Shown here one piece after another: positions 37,190-48,613 of a stretch of DNA of 64,000 nt (its first letter is position 1; every line of letters begins with the position of its first letter). The notes under the pieces were generated by a model. It was not told the DNA's origin and did no database searches. It saw only the letters and a program-made list of their open reading frames with translations. A program made the translations under genes and the position numbers. The stretch comes from Prinsepia uniflora (lineage: Eukaryota > Streptophyta > Magnoliopsida > Rosales > Rosaceae), in the NCBI GenBank assembly GCA_032719365.1, contig CM064862.1:4352501-4416500 (forward strand), written 5' to 3'.

Positions 37190-38599
37190 GTGTGGACGTT
37201 ATTCAATGTTCTAATAGATTACGAGAAATTCGGTCAATTCAAATTTCTATTATTATATATCGAAGGGTTTTGATCGATGATGGTACGTACGTGATATTGT
37301 TATTTTTTTATAAGGTTAAATATTATGGTAAAAAAATAATTATATGATCATGTTTCTACATTTAGTCTTGATCGATTTTGTATATGTTTTTTTTAATAAT
37401 CAAGAAAAAATCATAGCATCCCAGAAATTAAGAAATATATTCGATCAGGTCCAATTAATATGTATGTATATTAATATTTGATATAGGAATACTGCCGACA
37501 GTAAACCTTGAGAAACTATATAATTAACTACATTTATTTTTTACTGATCATATATATTCTTGTTTATCCGGCTGAAAGCTATGTGAAGATCGAATGACGT
37601 TCTAATTAATTAGTGAGAATCTTAATTAAGTTGATAGTTAAGTTGATGGATCCAGGTTCGATCCTATTTCCCAAGGAATAGTTCCATTCATAATAAAGTC
37701 ATATATATATATATATATATTTCAATTTCTGGGGGTCAATTATGTTTTATAATATTTAAATTTGAAAGAAAGTTTGATTGAGAAAATTAATTACCAATCA
37801 AAAAGTAGTTTAACATTACTAATTATATACGTTTTTAATTGTAAAGATTTTTGAACATTTCGATACCAAAGATTTCCTTCACGTACGTATATATATACAT
37901 TAATTCTTACATCGTGAAATGAATAGTCTTTTATTTAACTCAGTACGTACCTTTTTTTGGGTAAAACTATATTAACTCATCGATCAGTTTTTTTTGGTAA
38001 AAACGTTTTTTTTTTTAACTCATCAGTACGTAGTACCGGACCTGACACGAGTTCTCTGTTAAATCAAAGGTGTAGGTAAATTATAATGGTACATAATAAT
38101 GTGAGTGCACGGTGCACGTACGTACGTATTTAGTGATTTAATTACTGATTTTATTATTATAAGCCATATATCCATGCTTATTGCTAGGGGTACGTGTTGA
38201 CCTTAGCGGATTTATAGCTACGGCCCTTTCAGTTGATCATATATAATAATAATACGGTATAAGTTAATTACTTATTTAATTCTATTTTACAAAATGATAT
38301 TATAATTAATTATTAATTTTTTAGATACTCTTTTTAGTAAATATTTGTCTAAAAAATTGGTTCATTATTTGACAATCTAACACTTGAGCCAAAAGTGATT
38401 GGCTAAGGATTTTCAATTTTGGCGAGTTTTTGTGAAAAAAATCTTTAAATGAGAATTGCGAAAAACAAAAATTTGGTTAATTACACTGATTTTTTTATTT
38501 TGTTTAATTAGGGAAACATATTTCAGATACACCACATTGGATGCGTTTTAAGTATGAAAATCATGCCTTGTGCTCTGGTCTCATCAGGCAATTAAGGAG
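36730..38599. other. AT-rich intergenic DNA
   Basis: It contains a (TA)20 microsatellite (37142-37181) and another TA tract near 37700-37720. A phrase GGATCCAGGTTCGATCCTA near 37649 resembles a tRNA B-box and may be a SINE trace. No gene was recognised. Confidence 0.4.
37142..37181. repeat. (TA)20 microsatellite
   Basis: A perfect AT dinucleotide run of about 40 bp ending in a short ACACAC tail. Confidence 0.97.
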
Positions 38600-38815
38600 G
38601 GGTTAATTAATAAGGAACTTGCTAAGCGGTCGAAAGATTGACCAACTAACCATGCCTATGTTTACAGCTACCATTCCTAATCCTCCTCTCGAACCAATAT
38701 ATTCATGTACGCCCCCAAAGACTGGCCACACAAAAATAGCCCAAGTGGAATCGAATCCAAAATTTGAGGCATCCGAAGCTTGTACTCTTACCACTTGAAC
38801 CATTAATCTTGGTGG
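38600..38815 (-). mobile_element. tRNA-derived SINE-like sequence
   Basis: On the minus strand an A-box-like TGGTTCAAGTGGT (38790-38802) is followed about 44 bases later by a B-box-like GGATTCGATTCC (38747-38758), which is tRNA-like spacing. The tRNA body does not fold into a full cloverleaf by eye, and the downstream part to about 38600 is unrelated to tRNA, as in a SINE. No clear poly-A end or target duplication was found. Confidence 0.5.
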
Positions 38816-39260
38816 CTAAATTCTGATACAATTTTGTACAGTGAATCCAAACCTTATTGATGTTGTATTATAACACCAACTAATAAATACCTGTGCACTT
38901 CTATATATATTTGATGAAATGAAATACAAGAGGAAATTAAAGGTTAGCAGACATTCCCGTTGGCCTTGATCACATGTGACGTCTTCACATTCTAAGCTAA
39001 AAAACCAAATTGAATGTTTGGAAGAGAAGAGATTTTTGATTTGGCATGCACAAGCAAGCAATAAAAACAGAAGGCAGGGATGTGATAGACAGCAAGAAAT
39101 CCAATGCAAGTTGGCTATCAATTAAAAACATCAAACCACACAGCCCCACGCCCCCACATTGCCATTATTATTCATTTCAGCTCTTTCATGCTTCCCACCA
39201 TAAATATTCGAAATTTACGTTAAATTATACAATAATTAAGTAAAAAGTTACCAAGCAGGT
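38816..39260. other. Intergenic DNA, nothing recognised
   Basis: No supported gene or repeat. Confidence 0.3.
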
Positions 39261-39265
39261 CTAAC

Positions 39266-39813
39266 TGTTGGGATGTGAGGATAAGAGTCCCACATCGGAA
39301 AAGAGGAAATAGAATGTGTGCCTTATATAGCCTTGGGCAACTCCCCCTATCACCAATTGGTTTTAGGGCCGAACTCCCGAGTCTATATAATGACCAGAAT
39401 CCCCATCTCTAACATGGTATCAGAGCGGGTTATCCCACGTGGATGGCTTAACCGCCACACGTGCCACACGTTGCCCAGTCACTCGCTGCGTGGGGGCGTA
39501 GTGACGACAACCTGCTAGTGGTTGAAAAAAAAAAAAAAGAGTTGAGAGAGGTATGAGACAATGGGCTTTGAGAGAGGTATGAGACAATGGGCTCATACGA
39601 ATGTGGGACAATGGGCTCACATCATCGCGTGTTGGCTGGAAGAGCCGCCACACGTGAGGGGGCGTGTTGGGATGTGAGGATAAGAGTCCCACATCGGAAA
39701 AGAGGAAATAGAATGTGTGCCTTATATAGCCTTGGGCAACTCCCCCTATCACCAATTGGTTTTAGGGCCGAACTTCCGAGTCTATATAATGGCCAGAATT
39801 CCGATCTCTAACA
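39266..39813 (+). mobile_element. Intact TRIM retrotransposon (548 bp)
   Basis: Two 149-bp LTRs (39266-39414 and 39665-39813), starting TGTTGGGATGTGAGG and ending TCTCTAACA, are nearly identical. The initiator tRNA-Met primer site TGGTATCAGAGC abuts the first LTR (39415-39426) and a purine-rich GTGAGGGGGCG precedes the second. The target duplication CTAAC is exact (39261-39265 and 39814-39818). The 250-bp interior has a short tandem repeat GAGAGAGGTATGAGACAATG and no coding. The few LTR differences suggest a fairly recent insertion. Confidence 0.95.
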
Positions 39814-40266
39814 CTAACTGATCAGATAGTTCTAGCTAGTTTTGATTTATAGACTAATGTTTGTAAGTTTGAATTCCAACGGTATAGTGTGTGGTAAATT
39901 CCCCTTTTCCCGCCTGTAAGTAACAGTAATATATTGGATTGTTTTAAAAAATATATATAAAATTAATTACAAATTAATATAAATATTCATCATCGTCTAT
40001 TCAAATTACAATATAAAATAATTGAATTAAGGACCATTTCAAACACATATAACATGCATACAATAAGTCTTACGACCATGATGGATGGTGGGCTTTGTTT
40101 TCTTTCGACTTTTTTTCTTTTCTAGTTAATTTTAAGACCCTTAACTGTCATTATAAGGATGGCTCTTTGAACTCCTTAGAATTTAAAGCTTGATGGGTAT
40201 GATGATATGATTGTTGTCTGAAACCACCTTGGGGGTTTTATGGACCACAAAGGGCATCTTTTCAGA

Positions 40267-40292
40267 TGTTGCATTAACAATGTGGGGGCATC

Positions 40293-40324
<32 letters not shown>

Positions 40325-40402
40325 GTGATATCCTTTGGTCCCTTTCTCTTTTTATTTATAAATTGAAATGTCATGCATATTGATCGGCTATGATTAAGTA
40401 TA
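40267..40402. repeat. Direct repeat, copy 1
   Basis: The phrase GTTGCATTAACAATG.GGGG continuing CATCTTTTAATTAT, then TGTGATATCCTTTGGTC and TTGATCG.CTATGATT, is shared with 41573-41685. In this copy a TA run of about 25 bp has expanded in the middle. Confidence 0.85.
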
Positions 40403-41572
40403 GGCTCGACTACAGGTTCTTTTCTTAACAAAATTTAGTGCATGCTTCCTCAGACTTTGATACAACCCTAAGTATATGTATATCTAAACTCCTTTGTCTA
40501 GGGAGACAATGGTATTTCCAACCTAATTATTTAGGGTGGGAAAATGTGAATTTGCATGTCAATTGAATTGAATTGATCTATATCTATATATAGATATATT
40601 ATTAGAAAACGATAATGCATTAATAATTGAGTCATACATATTGCGGTGGTGCTCAAAATGAAGTGACCTCATTAAAACCTTGTGGAGGCTTAATTACAAC
40701 CGGATCGAAGAAAAATGATGTCACTCACTAACTCGACTATAACGTTCAACTAACATCCACTAAAATAACATCTTGTACAATATCCAATATATTAAAGTCT
40801 AGTCAATTTTAATTCTAAATTATGATTAATTACAATACCAGTCACATGCCATTACTTTAGAAAATGATATTATATATATATATATATCAATCTAATTAGT
40901 AGGTAGATGTGAAATGTGTGGGTAATAGAGAATCAATCATTCTTTGCATGTCCATAACTCATAAAAAATTGAAAAGAAAAATATGAGAATTTTATGTTTG
41001 AAGTGTGCTTTTCGTATATGATCGAGGATATGTGTGGACTCATGTAAATGCATGTGCGAATGTGATGCGTCGATAAATTGATGATGCATTATTTTATTTT
41101 TTTGATCATATCAATTTTACGTTACATATGATTGTGATATTAACAATGATTTTTAGAGAAGGTTGATATATATTATATATTTGGAACCACAATTTAAGTT
41201 GAAGAACTACGTGAATCTTATAAATATGCTATTTCAGCATTGTATAATTCTTTTCGAATCAATAAACTACGTACATTGTTTATCTGATTTTATGTTAGTT
41301 TTTGGAGGACTAATATATACTTACACTTCGAGGTATGTGACTATTATTTTACAGAATGACACATTTGCAAAATTAAAAAAATCTTCTCACGACGAATCTG
41401 ATTAAATATGACATAAAAAAATATGTCTACTTATTTTAACGTGGATAATATTTTATTTTTGTCCATTTTTATCTATTATTGTATGAATGTATATAAGTGA
41501 TAGTAGCTAGGATTTGCTTACTTGTTCTAATATTACTATATCACATGCATCAAGTTTGATTTTCGTGTTATA

Positions 41573-41685
41573 AACGTTGCATTAACAATGCGGGGGCATC
41601 TTTTAATTATGTGATATCCTTTGGTCATTTTCTCTTTTGATTTATAAATTGATATGTTATTTATATTGATCGACTATGATTCAGT
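41573..41685. repeat. Direct repeat, copy 2
   Basis: About 85% similar by eye to 40267-40402 but without the TA expansion. The two lie about 1.3 kb apart; no terminal repeats define a mobile element. Confidence 0.85.
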
Positions 41686-41690
41686 ATATG

Positions 41691-42060
41691 GGAAGGTGTG
41701 AGGCACTGTTTATAGAGGCACAATCTCTGTTAATTGGACAGTTGAGTGATATCGGGTGTGAGTGGTATCGGTTGAGTGGTACCCTGGTGAGTGGCAGCGC
41801 TACGTTGGCACACCTTGGGCCGTGCAAGCATTCTTAGGGTTGGGCCTAGGGCTGATATTAAGTCCCCCTAGTAGACCCTAGGGTCTGCCTTTGAGGATCC
41901 CCAAGAGGTCTTGTTAGTTACTATCTACTAGATTTGGCTCAACGTACTATAACCATTAATAGGGTTCCCCCAACTTCTTACTCAAGTGCTTCCTCTCGGG
42001 TGGGAGTTGAATTATTCATGACATCTAAGTCGAATCTAGAAGACCCTGAACAGTTAATCA
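41691..42060. other. Flank of minisatellite
   Basis: GTGAGTGGTATCGG-type short repeats (about 41740-41800) lead towards the minisatellite. No coding sequence was recognised. Confidence 0.35.
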
Positions 42061-42332
42061 TCTTAGCCGAGGTGGAGAGTTGAGGTAGGTAGTAGTGGTG
42101 GAGAGTTGAGGTGGGTAGTAGTGGTGGATAGTTTAGGCGATAATAGTGATGGACAATTGAGGTGGTAGCCGTGGTGGACAACTGAGGTTGTATCGAGGTT
42201 GATAGCTGAGGTGGTACCGATGGCGGATAGCTGAGGCGATACCGGGGTTGACAGGTGAGGGTACCCGTGGTGGTTAGTTGAGGTAGTACCTAGGTTGATA
42301 GTTGAAGTAGTACCAATGGTGGACAACTATGA
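42061..42332. repeat. Minisatellite, about 29-30-bp unit, split by insertions
   Basis: About nine degenerate copies of GTGGTGGATAGCTGAGGT..TACC. The array resumes at about 54725-54775 after the solo LTR and the TR-GAG element, so both insertions landed in it. Confidence 0.85.
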
Positions 42333-42337
42333 CAGTA

Positions 42338-44438
42338 TGACAGGACCCACTCCGATTATCACCTCGATAACCAGGACGAACCCTGCTCCCGTCTGACAAT
42401 CACACTTAACAGTACCAAAAAACCTCAAGAAACCATAAGTATAACTATCAGACCAGAGAGAAAATGTAATACAACAGTAACACAGAGCATAGTGTTATAC
42501 AAAACAGGCACAAAAGTCTTACTAGGCTATTCACGCAACGGAAAACGCCGCAAAGCTCTATGCCTCTGTCCCTGCCTCAACGATCACCCTGACGCTAATT
42601 CACCACGACCTGGAGGGTAATTTAAAACCAGAAAAACGTGAGTGGACTAAAAGAAAACAAACGTTTGAAAACAAGTTATGAAACAAACAGGATTTTCCCT
42701 CCGTTTTAAAGAAAACCTGCATGCCTAACTAAGTACTAGAAAACAGTGATATAAACAGTAATTAAGCATTTCAAAAGCGTATCACAAAAACAAGATGTAC
42801 CAATCATAATATCCTGATCAAACCTGATGGGTCTGTCCGAGTCTTTAAACTCAAACCAGGTCTCAATGTAATCCGAGTCTTTAAACTCCCGAGTCTTTAA
42901 ACTCAATAGGCCTACGGGGGTAATATCTTAACATCCGAGTCTTTAAACTCCCGAGTCATTAAACTCAATCCGGGCCCACCCACGTCATATATAATCCGGG
43001 TCTTTAAACCCAATATCCAGATCCAGCAAATCCAATCTAAACCATTTGAAAACCATTTCTAAGTCCATATCCAAACCCGAATCCGAAACCACTGGTCTGA
43101 CGCCATTCCGGCATCCAGAACCGTCATTCCGGCATCCAGAACCGTCATTCCGAACCCAAATCCGGAAATACACTTTTCAACTTTAAAACCAAAATTTCGT
43201 GTTTCTGAAATCCGATTCTAAAACCAAAAACCTTGTTTGTCAAATCATGTTTCAAAATCCACTATCATCATATAAACTCAGTAACAAAAAGCATGGCATA
43301 AGAATCATATATATAACATTTATATATTTCTCAGAAAACGTACTAAAATCTGTAATCGCCTTGATAAACGTGCAAACAGGTAAAACAGATATAATATAAG
43401 CAATGATCATAAAAACATGCTTAAAAACATAAAACATGTAGATAAAAACAGTTAGGCATGCTCGTTAAAAGAGAAGGAGTCCACTCACAAATCTGTACGC
43501 GTCAATCGCGCTCCATGTGCTCTTCAACCGTCTCAGGAGTGTCCCGTCCTGTCAAAAGTCACAAAGTCAGGTCACAATTACTTCAAATACGCTTATCCTA
43601 ATTTCCCCAATTTCTCGGGATTTTTAACGCAAATTACACGAAAACCCTAAACTGTTCGGATCCTCGAACTAACCCGAAATGACGTCCGATTAACTCGAAA
43701 CCTGTCCCAATAGATTCGTTATAACATTTAGACCAAAAACCTAGTTGGAAACTTCCCCGGAAAACGCCCCACGCGCCCCCACAAGCCGACCAAAGTGGCT
43801 GCGCGTGGGCCTCACGGGCCTGCACACAAACACTGTTCATCTGCTACCTCGAGCCCGTGACTGTTCTGGACCGGCGTGGCCAGTTCTCCGCCGTCCGTCC
43901 ACCATTTTCCTTCCTTTTTTCACCAATAGCATCGTCCTCAACCCAATAATCCATTCCCTTCAACCAAACACGTCAATCCTACCTCTAACCCATCATCCCC
44001 AAGCTCGAATGAAAACTGCCTGAAACCTCTGTTTCGGTTCCCGGCCAACCAGGCAATCCCCCTGCACGGCTTCGAGTGTAAACAACTCCTAGGGACCTAC
44101 TGAGTCTTCTAGAACTCACAGAAGCCCTCGACTCAGCCCCAAAAGCCACGACTTTCGAATTTATCAAAACGGGAAAAACAGGGCTTACCGCCTTTCTCTC
44201 CTCCGCCGTACACGCCGCCGTGGTCCACTGAGTCCACAGTGTTGCCCTCAACCGTCTTAGCTTCCCCTCGACCTTGATTGTATCGAAATGGTCGTCTGTG
44301 ATTGCACCACAACCTCGGCCCTCTCTGTTTTCCTGAGACTCAAACCTTTCACCCACCTTGATTTCTTGCACGATTCTCACTCCCACTCACTCACTAGCTT
44401 CTCTCTTTTCCCTGCTCACTCTCACCAAGCTAAAAAGC

Positions 44439-44501
<63 letters not shown>

Positions 44502-45156
44502 AATCACTCAAGAATCCTCACAATTCCCCTCTCCCTGTTTCTGTCTTCGAACCCAAATGCACGGTTTAAAATTGAACAAGTTATAGCCGTGCACACCAAA
44601 GCCTTCCTAGAATCCTCTAGGCTTACCCTACATGTCCCATTCTCCATGGACAAAAAAATTAAATATCCAATCACACAATCCCAGATGGTCTTATCTGATT
44701 GGCCCAAGTGTGAAAAGACCAAAATGCCCCTAGGTCCAAAATTACCAGTTTGCCCTCCAATTTCTTAGACTCATAACTAATCCGTCCGACGTCCGACGAC
44801 AGCGTGCCGCCTGTCGTTATACTCAGGACGTCGAGACCTATCTAATGGTCCTCGGTCTACGTGAAAACCAAAAATCCAACAAAAATCAACATTTTCCTCT
44901 CTTTATCCAACATTACGGTAACGCCCTTAACCTTCCGAACACCATAACTTTTCCTCCGATTGTCCAAATCGGACGTGCCACCTGTCTACGGACTTGTGAC
45001 GTCCCGAACTACGTCACGGTCAATGGTCAACGCTCGTTCAACAAACAAATCGAAAAGTCAACTTTTGGCATACTATTCACAAGGGCAAAATCGTTTTTTA
45101 TACAAATATTTTACAAAATTACATTTGTACCCTTCCTGAAGGTACGGGTTATTACA
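42338..45156 (-). mobile_element. Solo LTR (2,819 bp)
   Basis: Minus-strand LTR from TGACAGGACCCACTCCG to GGTACGGGTTATTACA with an exact duplication CAGTA (42333-42337 and 45157-45161). It shares its ends and the TTTAAAGACTCGG minisatellite (about 42838-43015) with the solo LTR at 2452. Splice-like signals appear on the minus strand (GT at 44188-44189, AG at 43549-43550). The CGCG module is near 43760-43835 and the inverted pair at 42638-42647 and 43479-43488. It contains a CA microsatellite. Confidence 0.93.
44441..44499. repeat. (CA)29 microsatellite inside solo LTR
   Basis: A perfect CA run of 59 bp in the 5' part of the minus-strand LTR. The sister LTR at 2452 lacks it, so it expanded after insertion. 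Confidence 0.97.
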
Positions 45157-45166
45157 CAGTACATGT

Positions 45167-48100
45167 TGTAATGACCCGTCCCGAATATCGGGATTGAATA
45201 TTAATTAATTATGATTTAGAATGACTAATCGGGGATTAGTTGAGTGAAATCGGACGAAACGTGCAAAATGACCGTTTTGCCCCTAGTGTGGGCAAAATGT
45301 TGACTTTTAGTTCGGGCGGTCAAACGGACTTTGACCGATGACTGTGACGTAGTTCGGGACGTCACGAGTTCATAGACAGGTGGCACGTTCGATTCCGACA
45401 TTCGTAGTGAAAGTTATGATGATCGGATGATGAGGGGTATTTTGGTAATTTGGCATAGTAGGGGCCAAATGTTGACTTTTTGATCGGGAGGTCCGATGGA
45501 CGAGGGCCAAGGACCGTTACGTAGGTCTCGTCGATACGAATCCAACGACAGGCGGCATGCTGAAATCGGAGATTCGACGACGAAGTTATGGTCACGGAAT
45601 CGGGCTCGATTAACCGAACGAACCGGGATTAAAATAATATTTTAATATGAACAGTACCCGGTGACTGTGCACATTCGGATGAGTGACAAGTGTCACCCAT
45701 CCCCTGAAATCTGGTCCATGTTTCCCTCCCAACACCATCATTACAACATCATCATCATCCCTAATCATCCTTGTCCTCCATTTTCTCTTCCTTTTCCTCC
45801 ATATTTCCTTATACCGTGAACTACATCTATGGAGTGTGTGAGCTGGGGGACTTGGCTGCCTTCTTGTGGCAGAATTGAGGGAATTGTGAGACTTGAAGAT
45901 TGTATTAATTGAGAGAAACACACGGGACAGAGTGAGGGAGGATGAAATCAAAATCGAAAATTTAGAAAATTGGGGGGAAATTCAAATGTCGAGTGAGGGG
46001 TCGTGAGGATCAAATTGAAGCTCACATTCAGCTTCCTGAGGTTGAGACGAGTTGTTTCAAATCAAAAACGAGATGAATTGAGGCTCATTTGGCTCTGAAC
46101 GGGTTTGGTAACAGTGAGAGAAATCGAGGCTGTGTCGTGATCTTGGAGCGATCAAACGGTGTAATTGATGTGGGGATTGTGTTCCTGAGGATCCCACGAT
46201 GCTTCTGGATCCATCAATTGGAAGAAACTGATTGAAATTGACTGAACTCCATAGTTGCACAGTGACGAAGAATCGAGTTTGAGTCGTGGCGTTTGAGCTA
46301 TGAATTGATGCAATTGAGATGGGGAAAGAGTTTACCTGAATCCACTGAAGCTTCTGGTTGCATCAATTGAGAGAAATCGATTGAAATTGAGGGAGTTCTG
46401 AGGATGAACAGTGTGCGGGGTGTTCTTCGAATGATCAACTGTGATCATGAGGTTTGAGGTAAGTTCGATTGTAATTGTGTCCACAGATCTTAAATTGAAC
46501 TTAATTCGAAGCTGTTTGAATGCTCAATTGATGAATTCAGTGTCGAATTGATAGGATTGAAACCGGGTCTGATCGCGGGTTAAACGACCCGTTTACCAGA
46601 CAAACGGGTTGGGACGGTGACACTGTAGCAGGCGCGTGGATTTCACGCGCAGCCACTCACGGCGGCGCGTGAGGGCGCGTCCGGCCTAGTCTCAAGGTGA
46701 GGTCAACATGACTTTTGATCCTCTTAGTGTAACGAACATTTTGACGTTGGTTTCGGGGAAATCGAATATTGTTTCGTTAATGTTCCGCGTATCCGAAGTT
46801 TTGTATTACGTTAAAAATACGTATTTAAATCCCGGAAAAATTGGGGAAAATTATATGATGTATTTTGAGATGTTAGTAACCCTCTATAATGATTTTGGAC
46901 AGGAGTTGTGATTTCCAGATTTTACGGAAAAACGTGCAGCTCGGAAACGGACCGTTTTGGACGGTGTGTGTGAGTGGACTTTGTTTTCTAACCGTGATGC
47001 ATGCATATATGATTTAAATGCCTTATTATATGATTTTATATGCTTGGGCATGATTTGTGTTTCAATCCGGTAATTTCTCGGTTTTATGATTATTATATTA
47101 TTATTTTGAGCGATTTTCGAGAAATTACGAAATATGGTAAAAATGATGTTTGGACTTGGTTTATGAGTCCGGGATTGAAATTGATTGAAAATAATGGTTG
47201 GACTCGGATTATTGAGTCATGGATTGAAAATGATAATTGGACCCGGGTTATGAGTCAGTGATTGACTTTGTGGATTTACGTGAAAATGGCAACGGATGTT
47301 GCAACGCATGGATTTGCGTGATAATGTTATTTTGGGCATGAGAACCCAAGTGAATAGTGATTTTGACTCGGATTTGGAGTCATTTGTGAAATTGTGAAAT
47401 TAATGATTTATTGGGATTTTATGATTATTTTAATCAGTCTTTCGGGCACGTTTTACGAGGAACGTGCAAATGATGTTTTGGGCTAGGCCCGAAGTCTAAA
47501 TGATTTCTAAAATGATGTTTTGACTTGGTTGGTGAGTCAATGATGATTTTCAGATTATTTTATTGATTTAAATGTGATTTTAACGGGTTATGTGTAAAAG
47601 GTATTTTGGGCTTGAGACCCAGTTGAGAATGACCTTGACTTGGTATGAAGTCAAGATTTGATTGAAATGTTTTGGGATGTAATTCCCGGGATGGTTTTCA
47701 TTGTGATTGTGATATTCCCAGACGGTCGGTGCTTGGGGGATTACCCAGACGACCGGAGCTTGGGGGATGTGATTGTAGGATCGGGAGTTGATCCTATGGT
47801 AGTCAGCTTCTCGGATGATACTGAGCCTGGATGTACCACTCGGAGGTGTCTGATCCTGGGGATGTGTTCGCCCAGAGGTGACTGAGCCCGAGGGGGTTGA
47901 GCCCAGAGGTGTTTATTCCCGAGAGAGTGACTGGATATTGGCCTACGCGTAGTGCAGCACTTGTGAGTAGTGCAGTTTGATTGATTGTGCACTTGTGAGT
48001 AGTGCAGATGTGATTGGTGATATTTTATGCACTCGTGAGTAGTGCGGATTTATTGGATTGATATATTTATTGTGCACTGGTAAGTAATGCTGATTGGTAT

Positions 48101-48569
48101 TGATTGTGATGTTGTACTGGTATTGAGTACGGGTTTTTGGTCCTTGTGGCCAGGTGATTATGTTTTCACATGTTTTGGCCTGAGAGCCGGGATTTGATGT
48201 TGCATAACATGAACTGATTTGGTGAACATGAGTTTTATGGACCATGGGAAAATATGTTTTAATTTTATCGGTCACTCATGTTTTACGATATACATGCAAG
48301 TTTGTGAAAACTGGAGGGTAAGATTGTATTTTGATAAATGTTTTTATAAGAGGTCATTTTTGTCCACTCACACCATTTCTGTTTTGTGACCCTCCAGGCC
48401 GTGGTACGACGTTCGGGACTGATCGTGAGGCAGTGACAGCAGCAGAAATCCGCGCAAACATCCCTTGTCTGGCAAGCACTGAAGGGGAGTTTCGGACCTT
48501 TAGTTGACTTGTCAGACGGGAGCAGGACCGGGTACGGTTTTTGACGTCCAGTTGGGACGGGTCCTGTCA
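45167..48569 (+). repeat. 5' LTR of the TR-GAG element
   Basis: Contains, in order: a doubled block of about 170 bp (about 45262-45600); a stretch of 5'-leader-like AT- and GA-rich sequence; a splice-donor-like GAG|GTAAGT (GT at 46459); the CGCG-rich module (about 46622-46682); an acceptor-like TTTGGACAG (AG at 46902); GTGAGTGGAC (46970-46979); a GTGCACTTGTGAGTAGTGCA minisatellite (about 47948-48110); and GTCCACTCAC (48362-48371). Confidence 0.95.
47948..48110 (+). repeat. Minisatellite in TR-GAG LTR, GTGCACTTGTGAGTAGTGCA unit
   Basis: About four copies at irregular spacing (CACTTGTGAGTAGTGCAG and variants), repeated in the 3' LTR at about 54103-54265. The copies contain GTGCAC palindromes. 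A similar GTGAGTAG phrase appears in the LTRs at 264 (about 2090-2200) and 6839 (about 8160). Confidence 0.75.
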
Positions 48570-48572
48570 AAT

Positions 48573-48584
48573 TGGTATCAGAGC
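48573..48584 (+). other. Primer-binding site for initiator tRNA-Met
   Basis: TGGTATCAGAGC is complementary to the 3' end of plant initiator tRNA-Met and lies three bases after the 5' LTR. Confidence 0.95.
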
Positions 48585-48613
48585 ATTTGGTTCTTGATTT
48601 CTGTTGATACGTC

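Larger units (their letters stand above)
39819..41690. other. AT-rich intergenic DNA with a direct duplication
   Basis: No gene recognised. It carries both copies of the direct repeat described at 40267 and 41573, plus TA tracts near 40300-40324 and 40870-40887. Confidence 0.4.

Noticed and set aside
37640..37730. tRNA gene or second SINE
   Set aside because: Only a B-box-like GGTTCGATCC is present; no A-box at the right distance and no cloverleaf.
43985..44386. 133-codon minus-strand open frame and the 136-codon frame at 44358-44768
   Set aside because: Both lie inside the solo LTR at 42338. The second includes the CA microsatellite. No homologous frame is kept in sister LTRs.
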